DNA from: Echiichthys vipera
Lineage: Eukaryota > Chordata > Actinopteri > Perciformes > Trachinidae
Assembly: GCA_963691815.1 (NCBI GenBank)
Contig: OY829652.1
Span: 18,075,986-18,139,985, forward strand
Reading direction: 5' to 3'
DNA length: 64,000 bases
The notes beneath the pieces were generated by a model, which was not told the DNA's origin, did not search any database, and saw only the letters and a program-made list of their open reading frames with translations. The position numbers and the translations under genes were made by a program. This document shows positions 1-12,770 of this stretch, piece after piece (the first letter of the stretch is position 1; every line of letters begins with the position of its first letter).

Positions 1-848
1 CAGTTGCTTAACATGTTCACCCAGCCCCCCATGTTATGCTCATCCATCGCAGTGAAGACCCACATTAGACAGACAGGCCGTGAAAGCTGCTAGTAAGCTC
101 CGGCTGAAGCAGATAAATATGCTCAGAGACCAAGGCTTGTACTACAGACAGCCTCCTACTCTCCCAACAGGAAAGGACATAGAACAGCATGACATTAGTT
201 TACACAGCCATTTGAGATCTTCAAGTAAAGTATCCATAAATCACCAGCTATGTTGAGCTGACAGTCTCAGTAGTGATATCCATCACTCAAACAGTAGTAC
301 ACTTCCTGCCATCTCATCCTGCGGCACTTCTACATCTACACCCGCTACAGTTGGCAAAAGAAAAGTACAATCACATAGCCCTCCGAGAATAACTATTGTC
401 TCGGGGGCATCCAATAAAAATCTATGCTTTGAAAGTCCATCAATAATGAGGAAGAATAAACAGTAAAGAGTGTGATGGCAAGAAAAAGCACAGGTAAAGC
501 TGGCAGCAGACCAACACAATAGAGGTGTGTATGGACTTGTCTCGCCAAGGCGTGGAAAAAACATTACTGAAAATACTGTAGTCCTTCCAAGTACAGGAGA
601 ACATACCTTGGCAATGAGAGGAGACAGAAGAGAGATACACTGCTACCAGTCTATAAATTATTATTTTTTCAAAGTATGTTGTTAAGTAGTTTGTAGAATA
701 TGATAACCTAATAATAATAATAATAATAATATGAATATTACTTCCCTACCTTTCCCATCCAAAAACTTGAAGTCTTCCATGCCTATTTGGTCTCTGACAA
801 CATGACGTCCAACCCTTTTCACAAGTTTGTATGATCATTCAGCGTGTG

Positions 849-879
<31 letters not shown>

Positions 880-2460
880 TTGTGTATGGGAGAGAGCAGA
901 CCACAGGTTAATGTTTAACCCACCCATCCTGTGGTCTTAGTGCTTACAGGCCTGTCAGAAGACGGGCCCCAGGGAGCAAAACGGTGCTCTTAGAGCAGGA
1001 GTATGGGCTGATGGGGCTGACCAGCCAGCTCCGCCTGTCCATTTGTTTGAAGAGCTCACTCTATGAGCTCAGTCTGCACCGTGCCCGCAGTGTAAACACT
1101 CAACTGAACCCTTATCACTCTGAGCTGATATGCTGGCCGGCGCCCTCTTATCGTTATGGAGATTGACCAAAGTACAGGGAAGTGACTGACATTGGACTTT
1201 TGCTGTAGTCTGCGACAGATGAGAGGTATGATAGGTAACTGATCAATCGTTATGTTATCAGGTCACTTACCTCGTCATTTTAGGGTCAATGACAGTTAAA
1301 TGTAAGCGCAAAGTAAATTTAGTTGACCATTTTTAGACTTGAAAGGTCCAAACTATTGTGTTTACGAGTTGTAGTTCTTTCATATAAGTAAATCACGTAT
1401 ACGTTACATTTTAGAGCCAATTCAAAATGCATGCTATAAAAGGTTTATATTTGCAGATGCCATTGTTTTCACATTTTCAGACATATTGCTTGCAAACTGC
1501 ATTAGGCTTTGACAATATTTGTGTCATGATGTAAGTTTAAGCGCAGATTACCTCATGACAGCAATTTGGACAAAAATAATGCATACTTATTGTGAAGAAT
1601 GAGTTTAAAGGGTTTGCTAACAGATACGGATATCGATTATCATACTGAAATGGATCAAAACTATGGCTGCTTGGAATGGGGTGCTATTTTACTCAGTAGT
1701 ATGTCATATTTTTCAACTACTATAGATCTCAATTATTCTATTTCTCAATGAAAAGGACTTGTAATTTATTATGAAGACAAGTGTTACTCAAGATGAGCTC
1801 TTTCTTTGGCTATCAGCATGTTAAACACCCACTGCCGCATCGAGTTGAGAAATAAAACAGTAAGTTGCATAAGCCCCAGTGGACGCTGGCCTCTGCATTG
1901 ACAGCATGTTCAAAATTAAATGTTCACACATGCTCACAAGAAAGAGCTCATACAATGTGACCATAAAACACAGCAGAAGTGCAATGTGACAGTGTATCAC
2001 GTTACCTCAAAGGTCTATGGTGACCTGAGTCTTCACACTGGCTGTTTATAGCACAGCATTACGCGGTGGAAAGTGTGCCTGCGTGTGTGTGTGTGTGTGT
2101 GTGTGTGTGGGGGGTGGGGTGGGGTGTAGACTCAAAACAAACACATGAAAAACTATGGTGACATTCTCCATATGAACGTGTGAAGTGTCAACAATCATTA
2201 CCTGTGGTTGTAACTTTGGTGGAAACAAGTGGCAACATAGAAAATGTCCCAAAAAATAAATACATTGTAATTTATACACAGGGACTGTTGTCGTGACCTC
2301 CAGTAAAGCTAGTTGATAACTTTGTTAAATCTTAAATATTTTGGCTCTGGTTTAGTTTGACCATGACTTTAGAGTATCTGAAGTACATGCATTTCTAAAT
2401 GCAACATTTCTAAGGTATGTTTAATTTGACCAGCTGTCATTATCTGCAGATGTTTTGTTT
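1..2460. other. Unique AT-rich DNA, no gene recognised
   Basis: It holds a short AAT run (711-731), two TG tracts, and isolated minus-strand donor-like sites at 1270 (GAG/GTAAGT) and 606 (AAG/GTATGT) without convincing acceptors. Confidence 0.5.
841..880. repeat. (TG)n microsatellite
   Basis: TG repeats with one CG interruption; a similar short GT tract followed by a G-rich run lies at 2083-2125. Confidence 0.95.
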
Positions 2461-2462
2461 CA

Positions 2463-4141
2463 AATCAAATCAGATCAAATCAACCTTTATTTATATGGCG
2501 CTTTTCATACAGAAAAGTATCGCAAAGTGCCTTACAGAGATGAACAGAAAAATAGAAACATCAAATAAAATCAGGAGAAGAAAGTTAAAAGAACCCAACC
2601 CATTCACAGTCATGCACAGAGACATACACAAATATATATACGTTCATTCACACATTCACAGAAACACACACACCCACGCTGACACATAATGTGAGACACA
2701 CACACTGACACCTACACAAACACTAGCTGTCACTACAGAGACATGGCCGGACAGCGAGACCTGAGGTACAGAGGAGGCTAGAGGAAGCTACCTTTGGGGG
2801 GCCAACCACACCGGGAGAGATCCCAGTCCAAGGTCGCAGGGAGTACCGCCACAGAGACCACCCCAACCCGGGCAGACAGAAGGCTCCGCACCAAGGTGCA
2901 GAGCCCTCTAGTCGCCCGGGCTGGAACTGTCCACGGGACAGCACCCTCCGCGGCCAGACCAGAGACAACTCCCAAACTGGCAGGCCCCCTGAGGAAACAC
3001 TGGAGATTAAAAACTGTTGCCTAAAACAGTAAAGGGTTAAAATATGGAGGCTAAAAACACGAGGGACTAAAACATAAAAGCATAAAAGCATAGAGCTTAA
3101 AAACGTGAACTAGAAAATAAAAGCATAAGAGCATAAGACATGAGGCCGTAAAAATAAATAAAAGCATGAAGGCTAAAACGCAGAGATTAAAACAGTAAAA
3201 AAGGATAAAACGTGCTCTGATTAGCACTGCCTAAAAGAAATCAATTAAAAGCCTGGTTAAAAAGATGGGTCTTAAGCCTCTTTTTAAAAACCTCATTAGT
3301 CTCCGCGACCCTGAGGCTCTCCGACAGGCTCTCCGGCAGGCTGTTCCACAGTCGGGGCCCATTACAACTGAAAGCCACCTCCCCGTGCTTTTTTGAACTT
3401 ACCTGTGGTATGGTTAAAAGGCCGGTGCCGGAGGACCTCAGGGTCCGCGGCGGGGGATAAGGTAAAAGCAAATCAGATAGGTAAGAAGGCCCAAGATCGT
3501 TAAGATACTTAAAAACTAGTAGAAGAACTTTAAAATAAATCCTGAAACGCACGGGGAGCCAATGCAGCGACTTTAAAACTGGTGTTATGTGCTCCCGCCC
3601 TCTGGTCCTTGTCAGCACTCGTGCAGCTGAGTTTTGTAATAATTGTAGATTCGAAATGCTCTTTTTGGGAAGGCCAGAGAGCAGGGCATTACAGTAGTCT
3701 ATAAGACAAGAGATAAAAGCATGCATCAGCACCTCCGTGCTGGCCTGAGAGAGAAACGGGCGGACTCTGGCTATGTTCTTAAGATGGTAAAAACCTATTT
3801 TTGTTATATTTTTGATGTGTGGAATAAAACTGAGCTCAGAGTCAAAAATCACACCCAGATTTTTTACAGATTGTGATAGTTTAAATTTCTGTAACTTTGG
3901 TAAAAGTTCCTCTTTCTGGCCCTCAGGACCAATGAGTAAAATCTCTGTTTTGTCCTGGTTGAGCTGTAGGAAATTCCCTGCCATCCATGTCTTGATATCT
4001 AAAATGCAGTTAAAAAGGACATCAATAGGCCCTGTGTCATCAGGAGACACGGCGATATACAGTTTTGTATCGTCAACATAACTATGAAAGCTGATGCCGT
4101 GCCTCCTGATGACGTTTCTCATATTCTCAAACATTCTCGCA
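2463..4141 (-). mobile_element. 5'-truncated L2/CR1-clade LINE with intact reverse-transcriptase tail
   Basis: A minus-strand open frame of 297 codons (4134-3241) encodes the C-terminal part of a non-LTR retrotransposon ORF2. It begins just before the catalytic YVDD box (residues about 19-22, YVDDTKLYIAV). It includes the conserved thumb-region phrases DYCNALLSGLP and LHWLPVRFRIYFKVLLL, and ends in the family's usual GPRLWNSLPESL and FKKRLKTHLFNQAF. The endonuclease and the first part of the reverse transcriptase are missing, as in most 5'-truncated insertions, so it cannot move by itself. A 3' UTR of about 770 nt follows, ending in the fish-typical GCGCCATATAAATAAAGG and a TTGATTTGATCTGATTTGA tail (2463-2485). 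The frame has no stops or frameshifts, which suggests a fairly recent copy. It is unrelated to the let-7 locus. Confidence 0.9.
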
Positions 4142-4948
4142 AAATAAGGTAATAAGAATAATTACTTGACTAATAAATTAGTTTCTAGTAACCTGTTTAA
4201 TGCTGAGGCATTGAGCAATACATTTACATGTATGTAAATTTTGATTTTAATGGGACATCTTTGTCTGAGAAAGATAGCAGATTTGAGTAAGTGCTCATGA
4301 TATAGTAGTTGTTAATAAGACTATAGTCTGTGTTTTCTGCATTGAATAGAGTCTGAAGTCATATTGAGAAATGACACAGCTGCTGTCTAACCTTGGCCTG
4401 CAGTATAGCCACAGCTTAACTAGGTACCCCAGTGTGTTAGATGTATTTACAGCTGAACGAATGGCAGGCTCGACCCTCACATGCTTCAAGCTGCTGAATC
4501 TGCTGCTGAACTCTAACAACACTGTCCTCAAGCAACACCTCCATTCTGTGCCAAATGCTAGCTCCTGGCTGCCACTCTTCGCTCGTTTCCAAATCAGTTA
4601 CAAGGATCAAGCAGGCCACTATTACAAAACATCTCTGCAGTACATCCAAACTGTACATTTCAGAAGGGGGGGGGGGGGGCAATCTGTTCCAGCTGCTTTT
4701 ATCACTTGACAGATGTAGGGCTGGTTTAACAGGACAGAAAGCGGCACTTATATTAAACTGGGCCAATAATGCCGTAAAGTGTATTTATGAGTCACCTGCA
4801 TTGTCTGTACAAGTCACCTTAAATAAACTCCTTTTTATGATCTATGCAATTGTTGCCCTGGGTTTAGTGTGTTTATTCCATTTTACTGAATTTTCTGTCA
4901 ATGCATACTCATTTGCTGACATATTGCAACTTTGCTGGATGGCAGAAT

Positions 4949-5445
4949 AGGGCTGTACCAGATATCCTTTTTAGGTCTTTGGATCTTTAGGGAGTATATT
5001 CGAAACTCTGACGATGTGTTTTGATATTAACCCTATCTGCTGATCAAGGCTCTGAGTAGGCAGATTCCCTTCACTCTCTACGGTGGGCGGGGCAGATAAC
5101 TAAGAAGGACAAAGACATTTACGAGAGACTTGGTCAGTGTGGACTGGATGACAGAACACTTTAAAATACGAACAATAAAGCATTCAAATACTAATTTGGA
5201 CATCAATTGAACTAACTACAATTAGATCGCTTATTACTCCAATTAGACCCCTTTTTATAAATTTTATGTTTTAGATATCTTTTATATTGTATTTTTATAT
5301 TACTGTTTTGATGTGTCTGTGTGTAATGCTCCTGTTATACTGCAATTTCCAAGCTTGGGATCAATGAAGTATTTCTATTCTATTCTATTCTATTCTATTC
5401 TATTCAATTACCATGGTAATGGTCGAAGCTTTTGGGTCAGCCCTA
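4949..5445. mobile_element. hAT-type non-autonomous DNA element carrying a LINE tail
   Basis: The left end reads AGGGCTGTACC and the right end, reversed, reads TAGGGCTGACCC, the usual terminal inverted repeat of fish hAT elements. The 8 bp before the left end (GGCAGAAT) and after the right end (GGAAGAAT) differ at one base, fitting an aged 8-bp target-site duplication. The inside has no transposase frame. Near its right end it contains the 3' end of a LINE (5270-5405). Confidence 0.6.
5270..5405 (+). mobile_element. 3' end of a non-LTR retroelement with (TTCTA)n tail
   Basis: The sequence TGCAATTTCCAAGCTTGGG followed by ATCAATGAAGTATTTC and about seven TTCTA units (5371-5405) is the common 3' terminus of fish Jockey-superfamily LINEs. 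The coding part is lost and the 5' limit is approximate. It sits within the hAT-type element at 4949-5445. Confidence 0.55.
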
Positions 5446-5495
5446 GGAAGAATTGTACAATATTGCACAAAAATTAAAACGATTACAATATTTAG

Positions 5496-5590
5496 TAGGG
5501 CTGCATCATATGAGGAAAATATACAATAAGGTTGTTTATTAACAAGAAAATTATATTGCTTGTGCTTTCAGTACTAAAAAACAACAAATT
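5496..5590. mobile_element. hAT-type element end
   Basis: TAGGGCTGCATCATATGAGG with the following AAAATATACAATAAGG matches the left end of a widespread fish hAT family whose consensus starts TAGGGCTGCACGATATGAGG. No matching right end with a target duplication was found nearby, so this is a fragment or one side of a larger, rearranged element. Confidence 0.5.
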
Positions 5591-6127
5591 GCCTGGTCAT
5601 AAACCGCAGTAAAATTCCAGTTGGTTCTTGCACACCATAGAGTTTCAGTGATGAAGGATCAAAACCTTTTGACCTGGAAAGAAAACAGAATCCTGCACAC
5701 TGTACTGTAGACAGACAGCACCATATATATATGTATATACTGTACACCGATCAGATGATACCAGCAACACTGCGTCAATACATACAAAGTTGGGTCAAGA
5801 TCAGATGAGCACATTTTTTATGAATCAATCCCATGTTACACAGTGTAGCTTGTAGTCTTTAAAAGGTAGGAAAAGACACTAAAGGTGATTAAAAAGAAAG
5901 AAAAAAGCCTAATAATCTCACTATTCCATATCACATACTCACTATTCAAGTACAGTACAGTACATTCAGAGTATTTAGACCACTTTTTTACATTGACAGA
6001 AGTTTTGCAATGCTATGACGCTATGTTTAAAGAAGCCCCATCACTATTTGCTTTCCATAAACTGTTTATAAAGTGTTAATAAATGGTTACAGTTGTTATG
6101 ATGGCTGATCTCTCTCCTCTGCCACAG

Positions 6128-6370
6128 ACAGGAAGCTACCCCCTCTAAACGTAGAGTTAAAAGGATAGCATCGGATGATTCTTCTAACTCAGGTTAACCC
6201 TCCTACAACACATGGGACAATGTCATCTTATTTGAAGCATTTAACACTCTGATTTATTTGATTTCCCTTCTTCTTCTACAGATGAGAAAGGACCTGAATT
6301 AGAAATGTCAGGATTTGCCCCTTTAGAGACGGATTTAGACGAAAGTGGAAACTCTATACCAGAGTCCCAA
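6128..6370 (+). other. Two possible coding exons of unidentified origin
   Basis: A first segment (6128-6192) follows GATCTCTCTCCTCTGCCACAG and ends AACTCAG before a weak donor GTTAAC. A second (6282-6370) follows TTTCCCTTCTTCTTCTACAG and ends GAGTCCCAA before the strong donor GTAAGT. They join in frame: QEATPSKRRVKRIASDD at the start and acidic DEKGPELEMSGFAPLE further on. The result is a basic patch (KRRVKR, a possible nuclear signal) followed by acidic, Ser-rich sequence. A further 8-nt segment (6497-6504) with good splice sites might follow. hAT-type ends lie on either side (5496 and about 7028), so it may be an old transposon gene rather than a host gene. I do not recognise the protein. 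Confidence 0.33.
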
Positions 6371-6889
6371 GTAAGTCTGAACTTTGATTACTCCTCAGTA
6401 GCATCATCATTATTAGAGGCTGGAGATGATCAATAATCTGATAGTAATTTTCTCTTCTCTTTCACGGATTGCCTCCCCCCCTCACCTGTGCATCAGTTGA
6501 GCAGGTGAGATCAAACCTCTGTGGTTGAAAATTCATCATTTTCAATCATTTAAAATTTCATCAAAACAGTGTTTGTACTTTAAAAACCTCAGGGTAAATA
6601 ATGTCCAGCATCAACCAAAGTTGACAACAGTCTCCCAAACACAGGCACAGCACGCAACATGGGTTTGTTTTGAGTCAGTGAAAACATGGTGGATAGCAGT
6701 GAAAGCGCTCCTTTCCTTTTTAGAGAGTCTATGTCTTAAGTGCGGTCACTGCAAAAGACTATATTATGATTTTAAAGTTAATGCAAACAAAAAGAGCTGT
6801 AAAATTGTATTGGGGGTCTTATAAAAATAAAACTTGTTGTGTATCAGTACTTTTTGAAAATATTCAGCACATTTAACACATTTTAACAA

Positions 6890-7028
6890 TACAGATTGTG
6901 TGGATCGGTGATCATTTTGGTCGTTATAATCGTGCTTTAAATTTTCTTAAAGGGCACTTTTAAAAAAGAATGACAGTTCAATTTTTAAATTGCAGTCTTC
7001 TAAATTCCAATTTTTTGTGCAGCCATAG
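6890..7028. mobile_element. hAT-type element end (reverse orientation)
   Basis: Reversed, the right limit reads TATGGCTGCACAAAAAATTGG and the inside contains TGATCATTTTGGTCGTTATA, resembling a fish hAT family. The flanking 8 bp (GTGTATAG) do not match those beside 5496 (ATATTTAG), so the two ends probably belong to different insertions. The possible exons at 6128-6370 lie between them. Confidence 0.4.
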
Positions 7029-7029
7029 T

Positions 7030-10000
7030 GTATAGCATTTCCTGCAGATGTGATACATGTGGTAATGCCTTTGTCGCCGTAACTTATAAGTGCTTAAAAA
7101 TAACTTTAGAGTGTAGGAAATTCTAGTCCTCATAGGTTTCTAGGCTTAAATACAGGGGCAGGTAAGTTAGAATATTATGTAAAAGTGTGCTCTACACATA
7201 GGTACAGACTCATATTTAGGAAGGTGCACATTTCCCAGCAGAAATAGCCAAATCAGCCAAACGTATACATCAAAGCTAATGCCAAAGAGAAGGGAATGTT
7301 CAAGTGAGTTTGTACTGTTCTACCAATTGCTCTGGACAGCAGACAAAGCTCTCAGTCTGTAGCTGTGTGGACTTTGACCACCTTGAGCGCAATGCTGCCA
7401 AGAAATATTTAACATTTTGCATGCTGTGTCTTGATTTAAAAGGACAGTACACGATTTGCAACAACAGGGCTATTTAAATTCTTAGCATGAAGCTAGAGGA
7501 AGCTTCATGAAATATTATACTAGAGTTAGGGGCTGAAATGATGAGTCAATAGCAAAACGTTTGCTGGCTTCAGCTTGATACTGTAGTAAATTCATTATAT
7601 ATGGGTGTTGGATTGTTGGGTGAACAAATCAAGCAATTTAAAAATGTATAATTGAAATCTGGTAACTTGATATGATGTGCATTTTAAAACAATTGATAAT
7701 AACAATAACCTACAGATTAATTAACAATGTAAATAATCACTGCCAGCATATTTACTTTCATAAGGCCTCAGAAAGGGCCGTCTTCAACCTTCTCCCAAGC
7801 CACTTTAATCTTTTCCCAAAACAATCTTTGTGCTGAGACATGCTCAAGAACTTTACCAAAAAAGTGTTTTAAGGAAGTTTCTGCATTATTGGAAAACAAT
7901 ATAAAAAAATCACCAGAACTGAAGAAGAATAGCATGACGCTGGGAGCATTTCTCTCTACTCAGACAGCTGTATGTATCTTGTTACAATTTCCAGCATGAC
8001 TGGAGTCCTGAGTTCCCCCTTTATGGCTGCCAAACCAGCTTACGTATTTGTGGGGAGGCATGCGGCAGCATACAGGCCTGGTGACAGAACAACACAAATT
8101 TGCTACTGTAATGGGATCACAGAGTATGACAAAACGCAAAATGTTCTTTTGGCTTCCTTCAGGCAGCAAACGAGCAAAAGCTGCAATAAGCATATCTTGA
8201 AAACAGTGTTGTTATACCAAGGTTTTATTCTTTTTTGCCATCACCTCATATAACTACCGGTTGAAACCGATGAAGGCATCTGAGCTTATGAGTGGAGCTG
8301 AAAGACAGTGGGCTTTATCAGTAACAGAATTAGACTGGGAGAGTAGATAAGACCAGGGATAGGTCATGGATGAGGATTTCTACAGGCTGTGGCTCACGAG
8401 GATGAGGATCAGACCCCACTGCCTCAATTACAAGTTGCCAAGAAAGAGAATAAAAAAAAATCTTCCAACAATGAGTCTGCCTTAGAAAAAGAGAATGTCA
8501 AAGAGACGTGACTCTCACATAGGCAGGCCAGAAAGACGAGATTGGGAGAGACAAAGAGGATGTGGTGAGAAAATCATCTCTTCAAGACCCCCATAAAATC
8601 TTCCTGCGCAACCCCTCATGATTCAACATACAAACACAGCTTACATACAGCATCTCTTGCCTCCAATCTCCTGTCCAGAGCTGCTTACTGTAAGTCTGAC
8701 TGGAGGGCCTCAATCCTATTCAACCCAGAAGGACTTTATCTTAAGGAAGGCCTTAAAGGTGAATAGACCTGGCTCAGATGAAGGTCAAACCCAGGTGACA
8801 GAGGACACAAGTTGCAAAACAAACAGACCATAGGAGTGACTACAAAAAGCCACAAAGACCACGCTTGGACTGAAAATTGCCCCGCGTTGGTGTGGGTGTG
8901 TTACTACAGGTACAAAGGAGGAGGGTGAAATTGGATCCAGTAAGTCAAGTTTAAATAACACATTCATGAGCTTGAAGACAGACATCAAAACACTGATCAC
9001 GATGGCTGTAGAGTAAAAAGTAGAATTAGATTTGTCATTTACGAATGTGTGTTTATGTAATTGATAACTTTTTTGAATGTTGTTGCAGTACGCTGTGGCA
9101 TAGCTTTAGCCAAGTTGAACTCTTTTGCAGGAACCATCCAAGGGCACCTGTTGCGTCAATTCAGCGGCCTCAATGACATGAATAAGAAGGTGTAGTTTCG
9201 TGAATGCTATCATCCATCTGAATGCAGCATTGACGTGCCAAATGAAATGCTTCTAGGATCCTCAAGCAGTGGACCCTTCCCTCCACACCTTTCCTATGTC
9301 TGAATTCTCCTGTGTTCAAATGTGCGCGACCCCTTGCATTTATTTTAGGATAATCAGCCTGAAAGTGTGCCCTGTTGTTCCCATTTAAATGATTATTGCA
9401 TCTTGCCTCATTGTGCCGTATGTTTAACATTTGAGTTTACCTTCAATTGTAGCCACATGGAACAGCTATACAATGTTTGCGTTTAAATGTGATTGGAAGA
9501 CACTTGGTGTGACCACTTAGTAAAACCTGCAGACTCTTGTCTTTGGGGTTGCTCCAACAGATTAGAAACACCACAAGCAACCTTGAACTTAAAGAGCGGA
9601 TAAAAACACAGTGGCACCATTGATTCTTGTAAAGAGGAGGAAGAGGCTTCTTGAATTATACTTCCTCAAAACTACTTTTAATGTGCACAAAACAAATGCT
9701 TTATGTCGAAGATAATGTCTTGGCTTACACATGTTCGAAAAACTATGCTCAACGGTAAAACAAATTTCCACTGCTCTGATGATGCAGGGACTTGAGAAAT
9801 AGATCAGTGAAACAAATGTTTTGTTGCTTAACATACTTAAAATACATATGGACCCATGACAGAGACAAATGATGAACTCTGTGCACGTCAGGACATAACC
9901 TGAAAGTCCAGTTTGCTGAGCAGCGAGGAGAAAACTCTCACTCTGTTCATTCTTCACTCTTGTTTGTGTATCTAAAAGTCTGTCACTCCAGGGAGAAATG

Positions 10001-10286
10001 CAACCAGGCAGAAGCTGATTACAGTTCTCAGGTTCCTGGAGACAAAACTGTCAGAATGCAGCCGCACAGTTGGACAAAAACTAACTACGGGGGAAAAAAA
10101 CTGCAGGGAAAGTTCCCTTAAGGGTAACTCAGAGAAGCACAAACATTTGTTTGAATGGACAGTTCAGACAGTTTGTTATGACATTCATGGATTGTGCATG
10201 AGAGATAAGAGTGTCTTAGATGTGCTTTATCTATCTGATTAAAATAGTAAAGCTTGAAGATGAATTACAAGCACTGAAAGACTCAC
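7030..10286. other. Unique DNA, no gene recognised
   Basis: Only short chance frames are present; no repeat family or hairpin was recognised. Confidence 0.4.
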
Positions 10287-10363
10287 CTCAACTTTAGAAA
10301 AAAGTGTCTAGTGAAATTAGCATGACAACATAGATGGAACTTATCTTGACTATGCTCGGAAAA
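10287..10363 (-). other. Possible minus-strand untranslated exon
   Basis: The minus strand has an acceptor (AAGATCTTTTCCTGTAG) and, 77 nt later, TCTAAAGTTGAG followed by the donor GTGAGTC. All frames look non-coding. It lies about 2 kb downstream of the CpG-bearing segment at 12.4 kb on the same strand, so it could be a second 5' UTR exon of that transcript. Only the splice-site match supports it. Confidence 0.3.
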
Positions 10364-12415
10364 CTACAGGAAAAGATCTTAAATGTACTTGCCCTGCTGC
10401 AGTAACTCCACCCATCTGCACCTGGTATTCAAAAACACTTATTTTCTATTATTACTATTTGATCAGGGTTGGGTATGCAGATATTATCTTGAACGTGTTA
10501 GCCTATGAAGTGATTTATTCATATACATGTTCACTATACACAACTTGATGTTTTCAATTTACTAAACTCCGTCAACTGTCACTTTGAGGCTGTGTCAAAC
10601 ACTACGCTGTTATTAATGGATTTCTAACCACACTCAGAAGAATGATAATGTGGCGGGGATTGAAGACTTTTAATCTCAAGGTAAATGCCACGTCAATGTG
10701 GAGACTGGCTTTAAGGGTTAGCAAACAGAGGAGGACTTATGTAAAAAGCCTGGTGCACAGAGGACTGAGTTGTATCTCAGCGTGTTTACAACTGGACTGC
10801 AGAGTGGAGCATCTGTCTTCAGAATATCACGTTTAGGAAACATGTCAGGAAAGCGCAACATGTAAAAATGCAACTTTCCAATCATAACGATAACAAAAAA
10901 AAGACCTATCTTCTAAACATACGCATTTAAAAACAAACCTTCAAACACCACATACGCCCAGGAATCACTGTGCTATCCAGTTAGTCCTAATATCTTAATT
11001 TATGTTTCAAAATCATAATCAACATTTTGGGTGTTAAAAAAACAAGCAAGAGATGGACAGTTAAAAGATTAAACAACTGAAAATACACATTCCTATATTG
11101 CTTAGGGAAACAGGACAGGTACAACAGGATTTGGCTCAAGTTTCTCTTTCACAGAACACACTTGTTCTGTGAAAGACAAGGTGGTCACATTTTCAGTGAA
11201 AGTTTGGTTGAGCTGCAGAATGCCACACAATCATTCATATCAAGAGATCCAGTCTAAATATGAGGATGTGTTTCTGCCTGCACAGAGCTCTGTACTTCAA
11301 TCAGAAATAATCATGTTAAACAACTACAGATTCATTTTTTGACGCAGGGGCATTTATTCATGAATAACTATGTAACTGAGGTTCTTGTGACACGCATCTG
11401 TTAAGGGGAGAAGGACTCATACAGATGGTGAGAGAGATGCTTCAGGGTTATTTTTGCAGTTACTTCACAGTCGCTGCAGCTACAGAGTACCACCACTTTG
11501 CCCATTTAACACTCCATAGTAAAGAATTCATGCTGCAAAAGAACTTATCACTAGCCATAAGCAATCATAAAAATTGATGATTTGTTTTAGGCAATAGCTC
11601 AAGCCTGTCCTGGAAGATTGGGTTCTAGTCCAGCCGGTAACCTTTGATACATAACATCTTCCTGTCACATTTTCTCCGTTCACTAGTCTATGTAATAAAA
11701 AGAAACCAAATCCCCAAAACATACCCAACTAAATAAACAGGTTCATAGCAATAAGGTCAAACTCTATCTCTGACATGAAGCTAAGCTGGGAGGAATAATA
11801 TTTACAATTAAAAAAACAAAAACATGTGCAGATGCTTTTAGCAATTAGAGCAGCATGTCTCTGGTGCTTCACACCTGAAACAGAATTTGCATCAAGTGTT
11901 GACGCTCACTGTGCTTAATTTATCCCACAGCATTGACCTTTTGACAATATTATCCCTGATCCAGGGGCATCAAACATGCTGAGCAAAGGCATTCATAACA
12001 GGCAATACTAATAAGTAGTAATAATAATACAGAGCGTCTTCATAACCGTTATTAGAGTCACTAAGAGCGTAACAACAAGCCAATAAATATAATTTGTGTT
12101 GAGTGCATGGCTAACGAATGAATAGAGATGTTGCCTATCGATGAGCAAGCGCCACTTCAGCTGCGCAGGCGTGCAAACAGAAATCAGATTAGCCTGTCTT
12201 CATACAACAACAATGGCCCTATAATCCTTGAAGAATGTATTAGGCTAATGTGCCCCAGTTGTCGTGTGCAGGTGTTGCTGCAAATTGTGCACGTTTTAAA
12301 ACGGGAGAGCATGCACTGCTGGGTAAAACCATATGTGCAATAACAACATTCCCATACAGATAGACCAGCAGGAGGGTGCATTTCTCGGATGAAGAACCGA
12401 AATGAAGACATGTAC

Positions 12416-12770
12416 CTTACAATAGACAGCCCAATCCGAAATCGCCATATCCTCGGAACTGTCGCTGGGGTTGAGAGGAGGGTCGGTGTAAGACCGAGAG
12501 AGGAGCGAGGAAGGGGAAGAACGGTCGTCCGACCCAACTACGTCCTTGTTTGTATCTCAGCAGCGCTGCCGCTGTCAAAAATCCCCCACCATGTCCATAC
12601 AAAGCAGAGCCGTGGAGCTCACACCCGCAGGAAGTGACCTCATGACTGACAGCTGGAGGAGGAAAGGCGCACACCCCCCTGACACACCTATAGTTTCAGC
12701 GAATGGAGAGAGAGCAGCCGTTTCCCTTGAGACGGACGCCCCCTAACCACGGTGACAGCGAGAGGGATCG
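12416..12770 (-). promoter_or_regulatory. Second CpG-bearing segment with candidate minus-strand first exon
   Basis: Roughly 12450-12770 is rich in CG compared with flanks (AAGACCGAGAGAGGAGCG, ACGGTCGTCCGACCC, CAGCAGCGCTGCCGCTG, GAGACGGACGCC). On the minus strand it runs to CTGTCTATTGTAAG followed by GTACATG, an acceptable though not ideal donor. Weaker CG content continues to about 12120. In human, PPARA follows let-7b on the same strand, so this could be the 5' end of a fish ppara transcript. That is only a synteny-based guess: no ppara coding exon is present in the window. Confidence 0.35.

Noticed and set aside
1271..1337. Minus-strand donor GACGAG/GTAAGT
   Set aside because: The only acceptor nearby (GGACCTTTCAAG) is poor, so no exon is claimed.
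11590..11645. tRNA-like A box and B box (TAGCTCAAGCC, GGTTCTAGTCC)
   Set aside because: The boxes are present, but no cloverleaf can be drawn and no SINE body follows, so it is too degraded to call.
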